Below, piece after piece: positions 5,686-12,547 of a stretch of DNA of 15,990 bases; positions within the stretch are counted from its first letter, which is position 1; every line of letters starts with the position of its first letter. The notes under the pieces were generated by a model. That model searched no databases. It saw nothing but the letters and a program-made list of their open reading frames with translations, and had not been told where the DNA came from. The stretch comes from Bacillota bacterium. Its GTDB lineage: Bacteria > Bacillota > Clostridia > Lachnospirales > Lachnospiraceae. The translations under genes and the position numbers were made by a program. The stretch lies in the NCBI GenBank assembly GCA_023435505.1, contig JAEYRR010000296.1, positions 1-15,990 on the forward strand. The letters run 5' to 3'.

Positions 5686-6627
5686 ATGGAAATCCCTGTT
5701 TACCTGTTTACAGGTTTTTTGGAAAGTGGAAAGACTACCTTTATTAAGGATACTATTTCAGATCCGGATTTTATTGATGGAGAAAAGACTCTGTTAATTC
5801 TCTGTGAGGAAGGAATAGAAGAATTTGATGAGGTTGCTCTTTCTAAATTGAAAGTAGATGTTGTTACTGTTGAAGAAGAAGAGGAGTTAACAACGGAATT
5901 TATTAATCGGTTAGAGTCCTTTTATCATCCAGCCCGTGTACTAATTGAGTATAATGGAATGTGGAAGGTATCCCGCTTGGTTGATGAGGTGCTTCCTGAA
6001 AATTGGCCAGTTGTGCAGGTAATCTCAACAATTGATGCAACTACCTTTGAGGTCTATAACACCAATATGAAATCCATGATTATGGAACAGATAGGTCTGT
6101 CTGACTTAGTAATCTTTAATCGATGTAAGCCAGATATCAAAAAAGGTAACTGGAAGCGCAGTGTGAAAGCAGTAAATAGAAAAGCTACTGTGTATTTTGA
6201 AGGTTTGGATGGAGCACCATTGCCTGAAACAGATGAAGATCTGCCTTTTGATGTCAATGCCAAGGTGATTGAACTAGAGGATGATGACTATGGAATCTGG
6301 TATATGGATGCTATGGAAAATCCTAAGAAATATATAGGAAAAATAGTATCAATGAAGGCTGTTGTATATAAAAATCCCAAATTCCCTAAGAACCAGTTTG
6401 TTCCTGGAAGATTTGCCATGACCTGTTGTGCAGATGATATTGCTTTTATTGGTTTTGTCTGCAATTATGATGGTGTAGAAGACTTAAAGCTAAAGGAATG
6501 GATCCATATCGAGGCAGACGTTCGCTGTGAGTATCGTAAGGAGTATCGTGGGAAAGGCCCTGTACTTTATGCAAAAGTAGTGGAACGCACTACAAAACCA
6601 GAAGAAGAACTAGTATATTTTAATTAG
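5686..6627 (+). CDS. COG0523-like GTPase fused to a YcgQ/DUF1980-like C-terminal domain
   Basis: The N-terminal half is a CobW-like P-loop domain: Walker A GFLESGKTT (10-18), an LIEYNGMWK segment in the place of the usual EPSG, and FNRCKPD (144-150) as a degenerate NKxD. The CxCC metal motif of the family is missing; only a single Cys follows strand 2 (LILCEEG). From about residue 190 the protein changes to a beta-rich domain with YIGKIVSMKAVVYKNP, KNQFVPGRFAMTCCADD (C247-C248), a WIHIEADV strand and a closing KVVERTTKPEE, which resembles the C-terminal domain of YcgQ/TIGR03943 (DUF1980). At 313 residues it is much shorter than the sum of two full families. Start 5686 has AAGGA 9 nt upstream. 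It shares the operon with the His-rich GTPase, so a joint metal-handling role is inferred. It has no membrane segment. The domain assignment rests on recalled motifs. Confidence 0.75.
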   Translation: MEIPVYLFTGFLESGKTTFIKDTISDPDFIDGEKTLLILCEEGIEEFDEVALSKLKVDVVTVEEEEELTTEFINRLESFYHPARVLIEYNGMWKVSRLVDEVLPENWPVVQVISTIDATTFEVYNTNMKSMIMEQIGLSDLVIFNRCKPDIKKGNWKRSVKAVNRKATVYFEGLDGAPLPETDEDLPFDVNAKVIELEDDDYGIWYMDAMENPKKYIGKIVSMKAVVYKNPKFPKNQFVPGRFAMTCCADDIAFIGFVCNYDGVEDLKLKEWIHIEADVRCEYRKEYRGKGPVLYAKVVERTTKPEEELVYFN

Positions 6628-6635
6628 ATCAAGTA

Positions 6636-6686
6636 AAGTACCAAACAGTTAAGACCTAGTTCTTGTTTTGTTTGGTACTTTTTTAT
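6636..6686 (+). terminator. Rho-independent terminator after the GTPase operon
   Basis: A perfect 12-bp stem (6636-6647 AAGTACCAAACA with 6669-6680 TGTTTGGTACTT) closes a 21-nt loop that can form a smaller AAGA/TCTT pairing. The stem runs into a T-rich tract (TTTTTTATTATTT). It begins 8 bp after the stop codon and separates the GTPase unit from the pilus operon. Confidence 0.92.
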
Positions 6687-6705
6687 TATTTCATCATTGT
6701 GTATG

Positions 6706-6826
6706 TTGGCTTTTATGTAATTATAATATATTATATATATAATAATCATATTACGCGAATTATGTCGACTTTATAGCTTGAAATTAGAAAAATATGGTTG
6801 AAATAAAGCTCGAAAAGTGATAGTAT
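6706..6826 (+). promoter_or_regulatory. AT-rich promoter region of the type IV pilus operon
   Basis: The 189-bp gap before pilB holds two candidate sigma-A promoters: TTGAAA (6798-6803), 17 bp, TAGTAT (6821-6826) with an extended TGA just before it; and TTGGCT (6706-6711), 17 bp, TATTAT (6729-6734). An almost pure A/T stretch at 6719-6752 includes a 14-bp palindrome (6722-6735). No c-di-GMP riboswitch core was recognised in the leader. Which promoter is used is not known. Confidence 0.4.
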
Positions 6827-6875
6827 TATAGTATGTCTACATAATTTTACAATAAGAGAGAGGCGGGCTAAATAA

Positions 6876-8579
6876 ATGGCGATAGAAGGTTTTCGTAGAA
6901 AGAAAAAGCGTTTAGGTGATTTATTGGTTGCCGCCAGAGTAATAACTGACGAACAATTACAAGATGCTTTGGAACAGCAGAAAATCTCAAAAAACAAACT
7001 GGGTGAAGTCTTGACTGACATGGGATATGCCACTGAATATCAGATTGCCCAAGCCCTTCATGTTCAATTGGATTACGATTTGATTAATTTGTCTGAAATC
7101 AAGATTCCAGAGGAATTAATCAATCTAGTAGATGATAAGGTCTTAAGAAGGCATACTGTAATTCCCTTTGGCTATAAAAATGGGGATCCTAGTATCGTCA
7201 ACCTAGCGATGGCAAATCCACTGGACTTTGTAGCATTAGACGACCTTTCTATTATTACAGACAGGATGATGAATCCTGTTGTAGCTACTACGACCGATGT
7301 TCTTAAAGCCATTGATAAATACTATGGCAATAAGGAAGCTATGGCAGTTGCTGAGCAGTATACGAAGGAAAAGGAAAGTCAGTATAAAGAAGAAGATGAC
7401 GAAGTTAGCAACTTGGAGATTCAGAATTCCCCTATTGTTTTACTTGTCAAAACAATAATTGAGCAGGCAGTTCGTCAACGTGCCAGTGACATACATATAG
7501 AGCCTATGGAGAATAGGATTAGAGTACGTTATCGTATTGATGGTGTGCTGATGGAAACCATGCAATATAAAAACAATCTTTTTCCAGCAATCGTGGCACG
7601 TATTAAGATTATAGGTGGCATGGATATATCTGAAAAGAGAAAGCCTCAAGATGGTCGAATCACCCAAATCGTAGACCGAACCGAATATGATATTCGTGTC
7701 TCTATTCTACCTACTGTCTTTGGAGAGAAGATTGTTATGCGTCTTACTGCAAAGAAAGCCTTGAATAGAGAAAAATCTGAATTAGGGTTTAGCGAACATG
7801 AATTAGTGGAATTCGATAATATACTTGCTCATCCTCATGGCATTATACTAGTAACAGGACCGACAGGAAGTGGTAAGTCTACCACGTTATACACTGCTCT
7901 CAGTGAACTGAATCGAGCAGATGTTAATATTATTACTGTTGAGGATCCGGTTGAGGCCAATATTGATGGAATTAATCAGGTCCAGACCAATCCAAAAGCT
8001 GGACTTACTTTTGCGTCTGCTTTGCGGTCTATTCTTCGTCAGGACCCTGATATCATCATGATTGGTGAGATTCGTGATACAGAGACAGCTCAGATTGCGG
8101 TTAAAGCCGCGATTACAGGTCACCTTGTAGTAAGTACGTTACACACTAACAGTGCAGCAAGTTCCATTGCCAGATTGGAAGATATGGAGGTAGAAAGCTA
8201 TCTGATTGCAGACTCTACTATTGGAATTATCGCCCAGAGACTTCTTAGACGGCTTTGTCCAAACTGTAAGAAGAAAGTACAAGCTACAGATATGGATAAA
8301 GAACTACTAAAGGTACCTCTTGACGAAGAGCTGGAAATATATACCCCAGTTGGATGTCCAACTTGCGGAGAAACAGGATATTTAGGTCGAATTGGTATTT
8401 ATGAGATTATGACTATAACACCAAAGCTGAAGCGAATGATTAGCGAGCGTAAAACAGCAGATGAACTGGAGGCAGAAGCTATTAAGGAAGGTATGCATAC
8501 TCTTAGAATGAGTGCTGGAAGATGTGTGAAGGAAGGCATAAGTTCTTTAGCGGAGATGAAGAGAGTTACATTTGAATAG
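6876..8579 (+). CDS. pilB: Type IV pilus extension ATPase PilB
   Basis: This is a cytoplasmic hexameric GspE/PilB ATPase that powers pilin polymerisation through PilC. The N-terminus (about 12-150) is an MshEN/T2SSE-N region with two RLG-type repeats (RLGDLLVAARVITDEQL and KLGEVLTDMGYATEYQI), the fold that binds c-di-GMP in some homologues. The ATPase domain follows: ASDIHIEP, RIDG, Walker A GPTGSGKSTT (328-337), Asp-box TVEDPVE, Walker B DPDIIMIGEIRD (390-401) and His-box GHLVVSTLHTNSA. A zinc tetracysteine motif (C461, C464, C494, C497) is typical of GspE/PilB and absent from PilT. The 567-residue length is normal. In the first repeat the glycine usually at position 10 is arginine, and the second starts with K instead of R, so c-di-GMP binding is uncertain. 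The start at 6876 has GAGAGAGGCGGG upstream. It heads the pilus operon, with pilT 42 bp downstream. Confidence 0.95.
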   Translation: MAIEGFRRKKKRLGDLLVAARVITDEQLQDALEQQKISKNKLGEVLTDMGYATEYQIAQALHVQLDYDLINLSEIKIPEELINLVDDKVLRRHTVIPFGYKNGDPSIVNLAMANPLDFVALDDLSIITDRMMNPVVATTTDVLKAIDKYYGNKEAMAVAEQYTKEKESQYKEEDDEVSNLEIQNSPIVLLVKTIIEQAVRQRASDIHIEPMENRIRVRYRIDGVLMETMQYKNNLFPAIVARIKIIGGMDISEKRKPQDGRITQIVDRTEYDIRVSILPTVFGEKIVMRLTAKKALNREKSELGFSEHELVEFDNILAHPHGIILVTGPTGSGKSTTLYTALSELNRADVNIITVEDPVEANIDGINQVQTNPKAGLTFASALRSILRQDPDIIMIGEIRDTETAQIAVKAAITGHLVVSTLHTNSAASSIARLEDMEVESYLIADSTIGIIAQRLLRRLCPNCKKKVQATDMDKELLKVPLDEELEIYTPVGCPTCGETGYLGRIGIYEIMTITPKLKRMISERKTADELEAEAIKEGMHTLRMSAGRCVKEGISSLAEMKRVTFE

Positions 8580-8621
8580 TGTGTCAGATTGACTTTAACA
8601 TAGGAATAAGGAGTAATAGTT

Positions 8622-9683
8622 ATGATTACAATGAAGGAACTTTTGGTTATGGCTAAAGAGAAAGGAGCTTCTGACGTTCATATTACAGTTGGAGTGCCCC
8701 CAAAATGCCGTGTTAATGGTGAGCTTGTTAATATAGGGGCACCTATTTTTTCCCCTGATGATACTATTAATATAATTATGGCTCTTTTGGATGAGCGACA
8801 CAAGGCGATTCTAGAAGAAAAAGGAGAAGTGGATTTTTCCTATGCCATACAGCATTTGGGTCGTTATCGTGTGAACGTTTTTAAACAACGTGGTTCCTAT
8901 GCAGCTGCCATTCGTTTGGTTGGTGTCACAATTCCGAAACCCGAGGACTTGGGTATACCTAACTCTGTAGTGGAGTTGACCAGTAAGAAAAGAGGCCTTG
9001 TGTTGGTTACAGGACCGACAGGAAGTGGTAAATCGACTACTTTAGCTTCTTTGATTAATATAATAAATGAGAATTATAATTCTCACATTATTACATTGGA
9101 AGATCCAATCGAATATTTACATAAACACAAGAAATCCATAGTAAATCAAAGAGAAATTGGAAATGACTCTTTTAGCTTTACTTCAGCGCTTCGATCCGCC
9201 CTCCGTCAGGACCCAGATGTCATTCTGGTAGGAGAGATGCGTGATCTAGATACCATTTCAATTGCTGTTACAGCAGCTGAGACGGGACATCTTGTATTTT
9301 CTACTTTACATACAATTGGAGCGGCGAATACTATTGATCGTATTATTGATGTGTTTCCACCTTATCAGCAACAACAGATTCGTATTCAGTTGGCTACTGT
9401 AATAGAATGTATTGTTTCCCAACAGTTAATACCGCTTGCCAGTGGAAATGGTCGTGTGGCAACCTATGAGGTTATGCATGCCAACAGTGCTATCTGTAAT
9501 CTAATTCGAGAAGCAAAGGCTCATCAGATTCAATCCGTTATGCAGACCAATCGAAAAGCTGGGATGCAGACCATGGACGATGCTCTCTTTGAACTGTATT
9601 CAAAGAGGTTAATAGATGCAGAAAAGTGCATCGCTTTTGCACAAGATCCTGTTACAATGAGCCGAAAGGTATTTATGATGTAA
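8622..9683 (+). CDS. pilT: Type IV pilus retraction ATPase PilT
   Basis: This cytoplasmic hexameric ATPase depolymerises the pilus, driving retraction and twitching motility. A PAS-like N-terminal domain begins MKELLVMAKEKGASDVHITVG. Then come Walker A GPTGSGKST (131-139), the Asp-box TLEDPIEYLH, Walker B DPDVILVGEMRDLDT and the His-box GHLVFSTLHTIGA. The C-terminal AICNLIRE corresponds to the PilT signature AIRNLIRE needed for retraction in other bacteria, with Cys replacing Arg. The 353-residue length and the lack of the tetracysteine motif separate it from PilB. AAGGAG lies 8 nt before the ATG at 8622; an ATG three codons later is less well spaced. Its presence implies that these pili can retract, which is inference. 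Confidence 0.95.
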   Translation: MITMKELLVMAKEKGASDVHITVGVPPKCRVNGELVNIGAPIFSPDDTINIIMALLDERHKAILEEKGEVDFSYAIQHLGRYRVNVFKQRGSYAAAIRLVGVTIPKPEDLGIPNSVVELTSKKRGLVLVTGPTGSGKSTTLASLINIINENYNSHIITLEDPIEYLHKHKKSIVNQREIGNDSFSFTSALRSALRQDPDVILVGEMRDLDTISIAVTAAETGHLVFSTLHTIGAANTIDRIIDVFPPYQQQQIRIQLATVIECIVSQQLIPLASGNGRVATYEVMHANSAICNLIREAKAHQIQSVMQTNRKAGMQTMDDALFELYSKRLIDAEKCIAFAQDPVTMSRKVFMM

Positions 9684-9799
9684 TTTGTCGAATGATGGAA
9701 GCGTCAAATCTTAATAAATAACGACTTTAGGACGATAGACTAATAGCGAAGTAAAGTTTTTATATACGGTTTACTGAATATTTATAGGGAGGAACCGAC

Positions 9800-11014
9800 A
9801 TGGATAGCTTTTCATATGTTGCTATTGGAATGGATGGCAAAGAGAAAAAGGGAAGCATGGAAGCAGCTTCTGCAGATAAGGTATTGGCTCAGTTAAAAGC
9901 GGATGGATTGATACCGATTAATGTAGCAGCTCAATCAGCATTATCTAAGGATTTGAATATTACCTTTGGAAATAAAGTAAAAGCTAGAGACCTTAGTTTG
10001 TTCTGCAGACAGTTTGTAGGAATTCTTTCTGCGGGTGTGTCTATTATTACTGCACTTGACATGCTCAGTGAACAGACCAGTAATAAAAGGCTGGCAACTG
10101 CCATAAAGGATACTCAGATTGCAGTAGAGAAGGGGGACAACCTGGCAACTGCTATGAGGATGCAGGGAAAGATATTTCCCTCAATCCTTACGAATATGGT
10201 GGAAGCAGGAGAGGCCTCTGGTAATCTTGAGATTGCTTTTGAGCGTATGGCCACTCAATTTGAGAAGGAAAACCGCTTGAAGTCTTTAATTAGAAAAGCA
10301 GCGATCTACCCTTGTGCAGTTGGTATAATAGCTTTTATTGTTGTAATTGTCATGCTGGTGGTGGTAATTCCGAGATTTGAGAGTCTGTTTAGATCTATGG
10401 GTACTGACCTTCCTATGCTCACACAGATCATGAAGGATGCCAGCGACTTTATTGTGACTAAGTGGCCAATTCTTCTGCTTGTAATTGCTGTTATTATAGG
10501 AGGAGTAATTGCCTTTAAGAAATCTCCTCGGGGAGAGTTGTTCTTCGCAAAGTTATCGTTGAAGCTGCCTATATTTGGGAAGTTAAACATTAAGACTTAT
10601 TCAGCCAGATACGCGAGAACAATAAGTACTCTTTTAGTTGCCGGTATTCCGCTTATAGAAGCGCTAGAGATTACCGCTAAGACCATAGACAACAAGATTG
10701 TACGTGACGTGTTATTAAATGCCAAGACTGAGGTGGCAAGAGGGGTACCTCTATCTGAACCAATTAAGGCAGCTGGTGTCTTTCCCCCTATGGTCCATCA
10801 TATGACTCATATTGGTGAGGAAACCGGTAATATCGAGGGTATGCTAACCAGACTGGCAGATTACTATGATGAGGAAGTAGAGATTGCGTCCCAGGGCTTA
10901 ACAGCAGCTTTGGAGCCAATTATTATAATCGTACTTGCCGTCATTGTCTGTCTTCTTATTGCAGCAATTATGGGTCCTATGCTTCAGATGTATACAGATA
11001 TGGAAAATCTGTAA
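9800..11014 (+). CDS. pilC: Type IV pilus inner-membrane platform protein PilC
   Basis: This polytopic membrane protein is the platform on which PilB and PilT act. It has the family layout: a short N-terminal region (FSYVAIGMDGKEKKGSMEA), then two repeats of the T2SSF domain (about 65-190 and 270-400), each with the typical LSLFCRQFVGILSAGVSI-like and ARYARTISTLLVAGIPLIEAL-like openings followed by GEASGNLE and GEETGNIEG. Hydrophobic segments lie at about 168-190, 215-236 and 374-397. At 404 residues it is a normal full-length PilC/GspF. AGGGAGG (9786-9792) sits 7 nt before the ATG. It follows pilT after 116 bp with no clear terminator and is probably in the same operon. Confidence 0.95.
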   Translation: MDSFSYVAIGMDGKEKKGSMEAASADKVLAQLKADGLIPINVAAQSALSKDLNITFGNKVKARDLSLFCRQFVGILSAGVSIITALDMLSEQTSNKRLATAIKDTQIAVEKGDNLATAMRMQGKIFPSILTNMVEAGEASGNLEIAFERMATQFEKENRLKSLIRKAAIYPCAVGIIAFIVVIVMLVVVIPRFESLFRSMGTDLPMLTQIMKDASDFIVTKWPILLLVIAVIIGGVIAFKKSPRGELFFAKLSLKLPIFGKLNIKTYSARYARTISTLLVAGIPLIEALEITAKTIDNKIVRDVLLNAKTEVARGVPLSEPIKAAGVFPPMVHHMTHIGEETGNIEGMLTRLADYYDEEVEIASQGLTAALEPIIIIVLAVIVCLLIAAIMGPMLQMYTDMENL

Positions 11015-11024
11015 TGGATTATAC

Positions 11025-11061
11025 ACATTTCAAACAAGCGGGATTTGCCCAATTGAAATGT
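11025..11061 (+). terminator. Hairpin between pilC and the pilin gene (weak terminator or processing site)
   Basis: A perfect 9-bp stem, ACATTTCAA (11025-11033) with TTGAAATGT (11053-11061), encloses a region with an inner GGG/CCC pairing (11040-11042 with 11048-11050). It is followed by only TTATAATAG, not a T-run. It may attenuate read-through, act as an RNA processing or stabilising element, or be a weak terminator. TATAAT sequences at 11063 and 11080 could be -10 elements of a separate pilin promoter, but no -35 at standard spacing was found. Confidence 0.5.
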
Positions 11062-11103
11062 TTATAATAGAGGTTAAACTATAATGAAAAGGAGAGAGTA
11101 AAC

Positions 11104-11586
11104 ATGCAAGAAAAAAGAGAACAAAAAAGAGAGTTAAACAAAGGTTTTTCCCTTGTGGAATTAATCGTGGTTATTGCTATTATGGCAATCCTGGTTGGTG
11201 TTATTTCTACTACATTTATAAGATACGTTGGTAGATCACAGGAAACAGCTAATGATGCAAATGTTAAGACTTTAAAGACTGCTGCTGATATAGCTTTATT
11301 AGACCCTGCTTTAGGAGATTTAGGAGATCTTTCCACTACTCCTGGAACCTTTACAATCACATGGGCTAGTGGCACGTCTACTATTGGTGGATCTTTAGAT
11401 TCTTCAACTTTTAAAACAGCGCTTGACGCTAACCTAGATAAGGGTGATGATGGAAAACCTGTCTATCCAGCACCTTCTAGTGGGGATGGTACTTTTACAA
11501 TTAGTGTTTCCGGAACAAAAGCTGATGGATATACTGCAACAGTTAATTTTGAAGCTGCTTCAACCCCAACTACTTCAACTCCATGA
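11104..11586 (+). CDS. Type IV prepilin, probable major pilin PilA
   Basis: This is a prepilin exported and polymerised into the pilus fibre. A basic 14-residue leader (MQEKREQKRELNKG) ends in Gly for cleavage by PilD; the mature protein starts F-S-L-V-E with the conserved Glu5 (E19 of the precursor), followed by the hydrophobic assembly helix IVVIAIMAILVGVIS. The mature pilin would be about 146 residues. The globular part is rich in G, T, S, D and A and has no cysteine, so no disulfide loop, which fits Gram-positive pilins. It ends in a Thr/Pro/Ser-rich tail (ASTPTTSTP) that could be a flexible or glycosylated end. AGGAG is 9 nt upstream. It sits alone between two hairpins, in a position expected for the major subunit. 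A minor pilin role cannot be excluded, because the operon may have more pilins beyond the window. Confidence 0.88.
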   Translation: MQEKREQKRELNKGFSLVELIVVIAIMAILVGVISTTFIRYVGRSQETANDANVKTLKTAADIALLDPALGDLGDLSTTPGTFTITWASGTSTIGGSLDSSTFKTALDANLDKGDDGKPVYPAPSSGDGTFTISVSGTKADGYTATVNFEAASTPTTSTP

Positions 11587-11647
11587 TGAGGTAACGAATC
11601 TGTTTCCTTATTTTTAAGTTCGACCTATTTAACGTGTACATAATAGA

Positions 11648-11684
11648 TTCCAATAACCAAGGCGCTTGGCCTTGGTTATTGGAA
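11648..11684 (+). terminator. Long perfect hairpin after the pilin gene (partial terminator or mRNA stabiliser)
   Basis: A perfect 16-bp stem (11648-11663 with 11669-11684) closes the loop GCTTG. It is 61 bp after the pilin stop. The following sequence is ATTTATAAAA, without a solid T-tract, so it is a weak candidate for full termination but well suited to protect the 3' end of a pilin mRNA or to thin out transcription into pilD. Confidence 0.65.
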
Positions 11685-11749
11685 ATTTATAAAACCCCTG
11701 TATAGACCTTCCATATGGGTACCAATAACAATAGAAAGAGTGAATTACC

Positions 11750-12505
11750 GTGGACTTATTACTTTTCCTTATTATTTTTATATATGGAATTATTATTGGC
11801 AGTTTCCTTAATGTGTTGATCTATCGAATTCCGAAAAAAGAAAACTTTGTCACCACCCGCTCCCATTGCATGAACTGTGACTATAAGCTAAGGTGGTATG
11901 ACCTAATTCCAGTGTTTAGTTATATAATTCTGGGTGGTAAATGCAGAAAATGTAACACACACATTTCTCTGCAATATCCAATTATTGAACTGGTTAATGG
12001 CTGTATGTATATGTTGATTACTTTTATTTTTGGATTGTCTGTAGAAACCCTGCTTTATGCCCTGCTGTTTTCAGCATTACTGGCATTAAGTGTAATTGAT
12101 TTTAAAACCTTTGAGATTCCATTTGGGTTTAATATTTTTATTTTCTGTTTAGGGATTGTTCGTGTTATAACCGATTTTGCCCATTGGAGCGATTATGTAA
12201 TCGGTTTTTTTATAGTTAGTAGTTTTATTTATCTCATTATCTTTCTGACTAAGGGCAGAGGAATGGGAGATGGAGACGGTAAGCTAATGGCAGCCGTAGG
12301 ACTTTTAATTGGGTGGAAATTAGTTTTACTAGCATTTTTCTTAGGATGTGTATTTGGTTCTATCCTACATATTGCACGTATGAAAATTACACGGGTGGAT
12401 CATGTTCTTGCCTTTGGCCCATATCTAAGTATGGGAATTATGGTAAGCATTTTGTGGGGAACCCGTTTGATTAATTGGTATATAGACTTTTGTTTTAAAG
12501 CCTAG
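11750..12505 (+). CDS. pilD: Prepilin peptidase / N-methyltransferase PilD
   Basis: This integral membrane aspartyl protease removes the prepilin leader after Gly and methylates the new N-terminal Phe. The N-terminal methylase-type domain holds GSFLNVLIYRIPK and two CxxC pairs (C40/C43 and C65/C68). The catalytic aspartates of the TFPP family are D117 (VIDFKTFEIP) and D174 in the GxGD motif (GMGDGDGK). The many hydrophobic stretches are consistent with roughly eight membrane segments. It is complete at 251 residues, the usual size. Translation starts at GTG 11750, preceded by AAAGAG; an in-frame TGA at 11741 rules out a longer protein. It lies 163 bp after the pilin it is expected to process and is the only prepilin peptidase in view. 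Confidence 0.94.
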   Translation: MDLLLFLIIFIYGIIIGSFLNVLIYRIPKKENFVTTRSHCMNCDYKLRWYDLIPVFSYIILGGKCRKCNTHISLQYPIIELVNGCMYMLITFIFGLSVETLLYALLFSALLALSVIDFKTFEIPFGFNIFIFCLGIVRVITDFAHWSDYVIGFFIVSSFIYLIIFLTKGRGMGDGDGKLMAAVGLLIGWKLVLLAFFLGCVFGSILHIARMKITRVDHVLAFGPYLSMGIMVSILWGTRLINWYIDFCFKA

Positions 12506-12547
12506 CTTCAGGTGATATGAAGAAGGCGAGCTAGAGGGAGGTATGTA

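Noticed and set aside
6687..6875. c-di-GMP riboswitch before pilB
   Set aside because: No recognisable conserved core or helix set of class I or II was seen; the region is mostly simple AT-rich promoter DNA.
10306..10590. Antisense open frame inside pilC and similar antisense frames elsewhere
   Set aside because: They are shadows of strongly supported + strand genes, with no ribosome binding site or recognisable family.
12502..12534. CTAGCT/AGCTAG inverted repeat between pilD and pilMN
   Set aside because: The stem is only 6 bp with a 21-nt loop and no T-run; likely chance.
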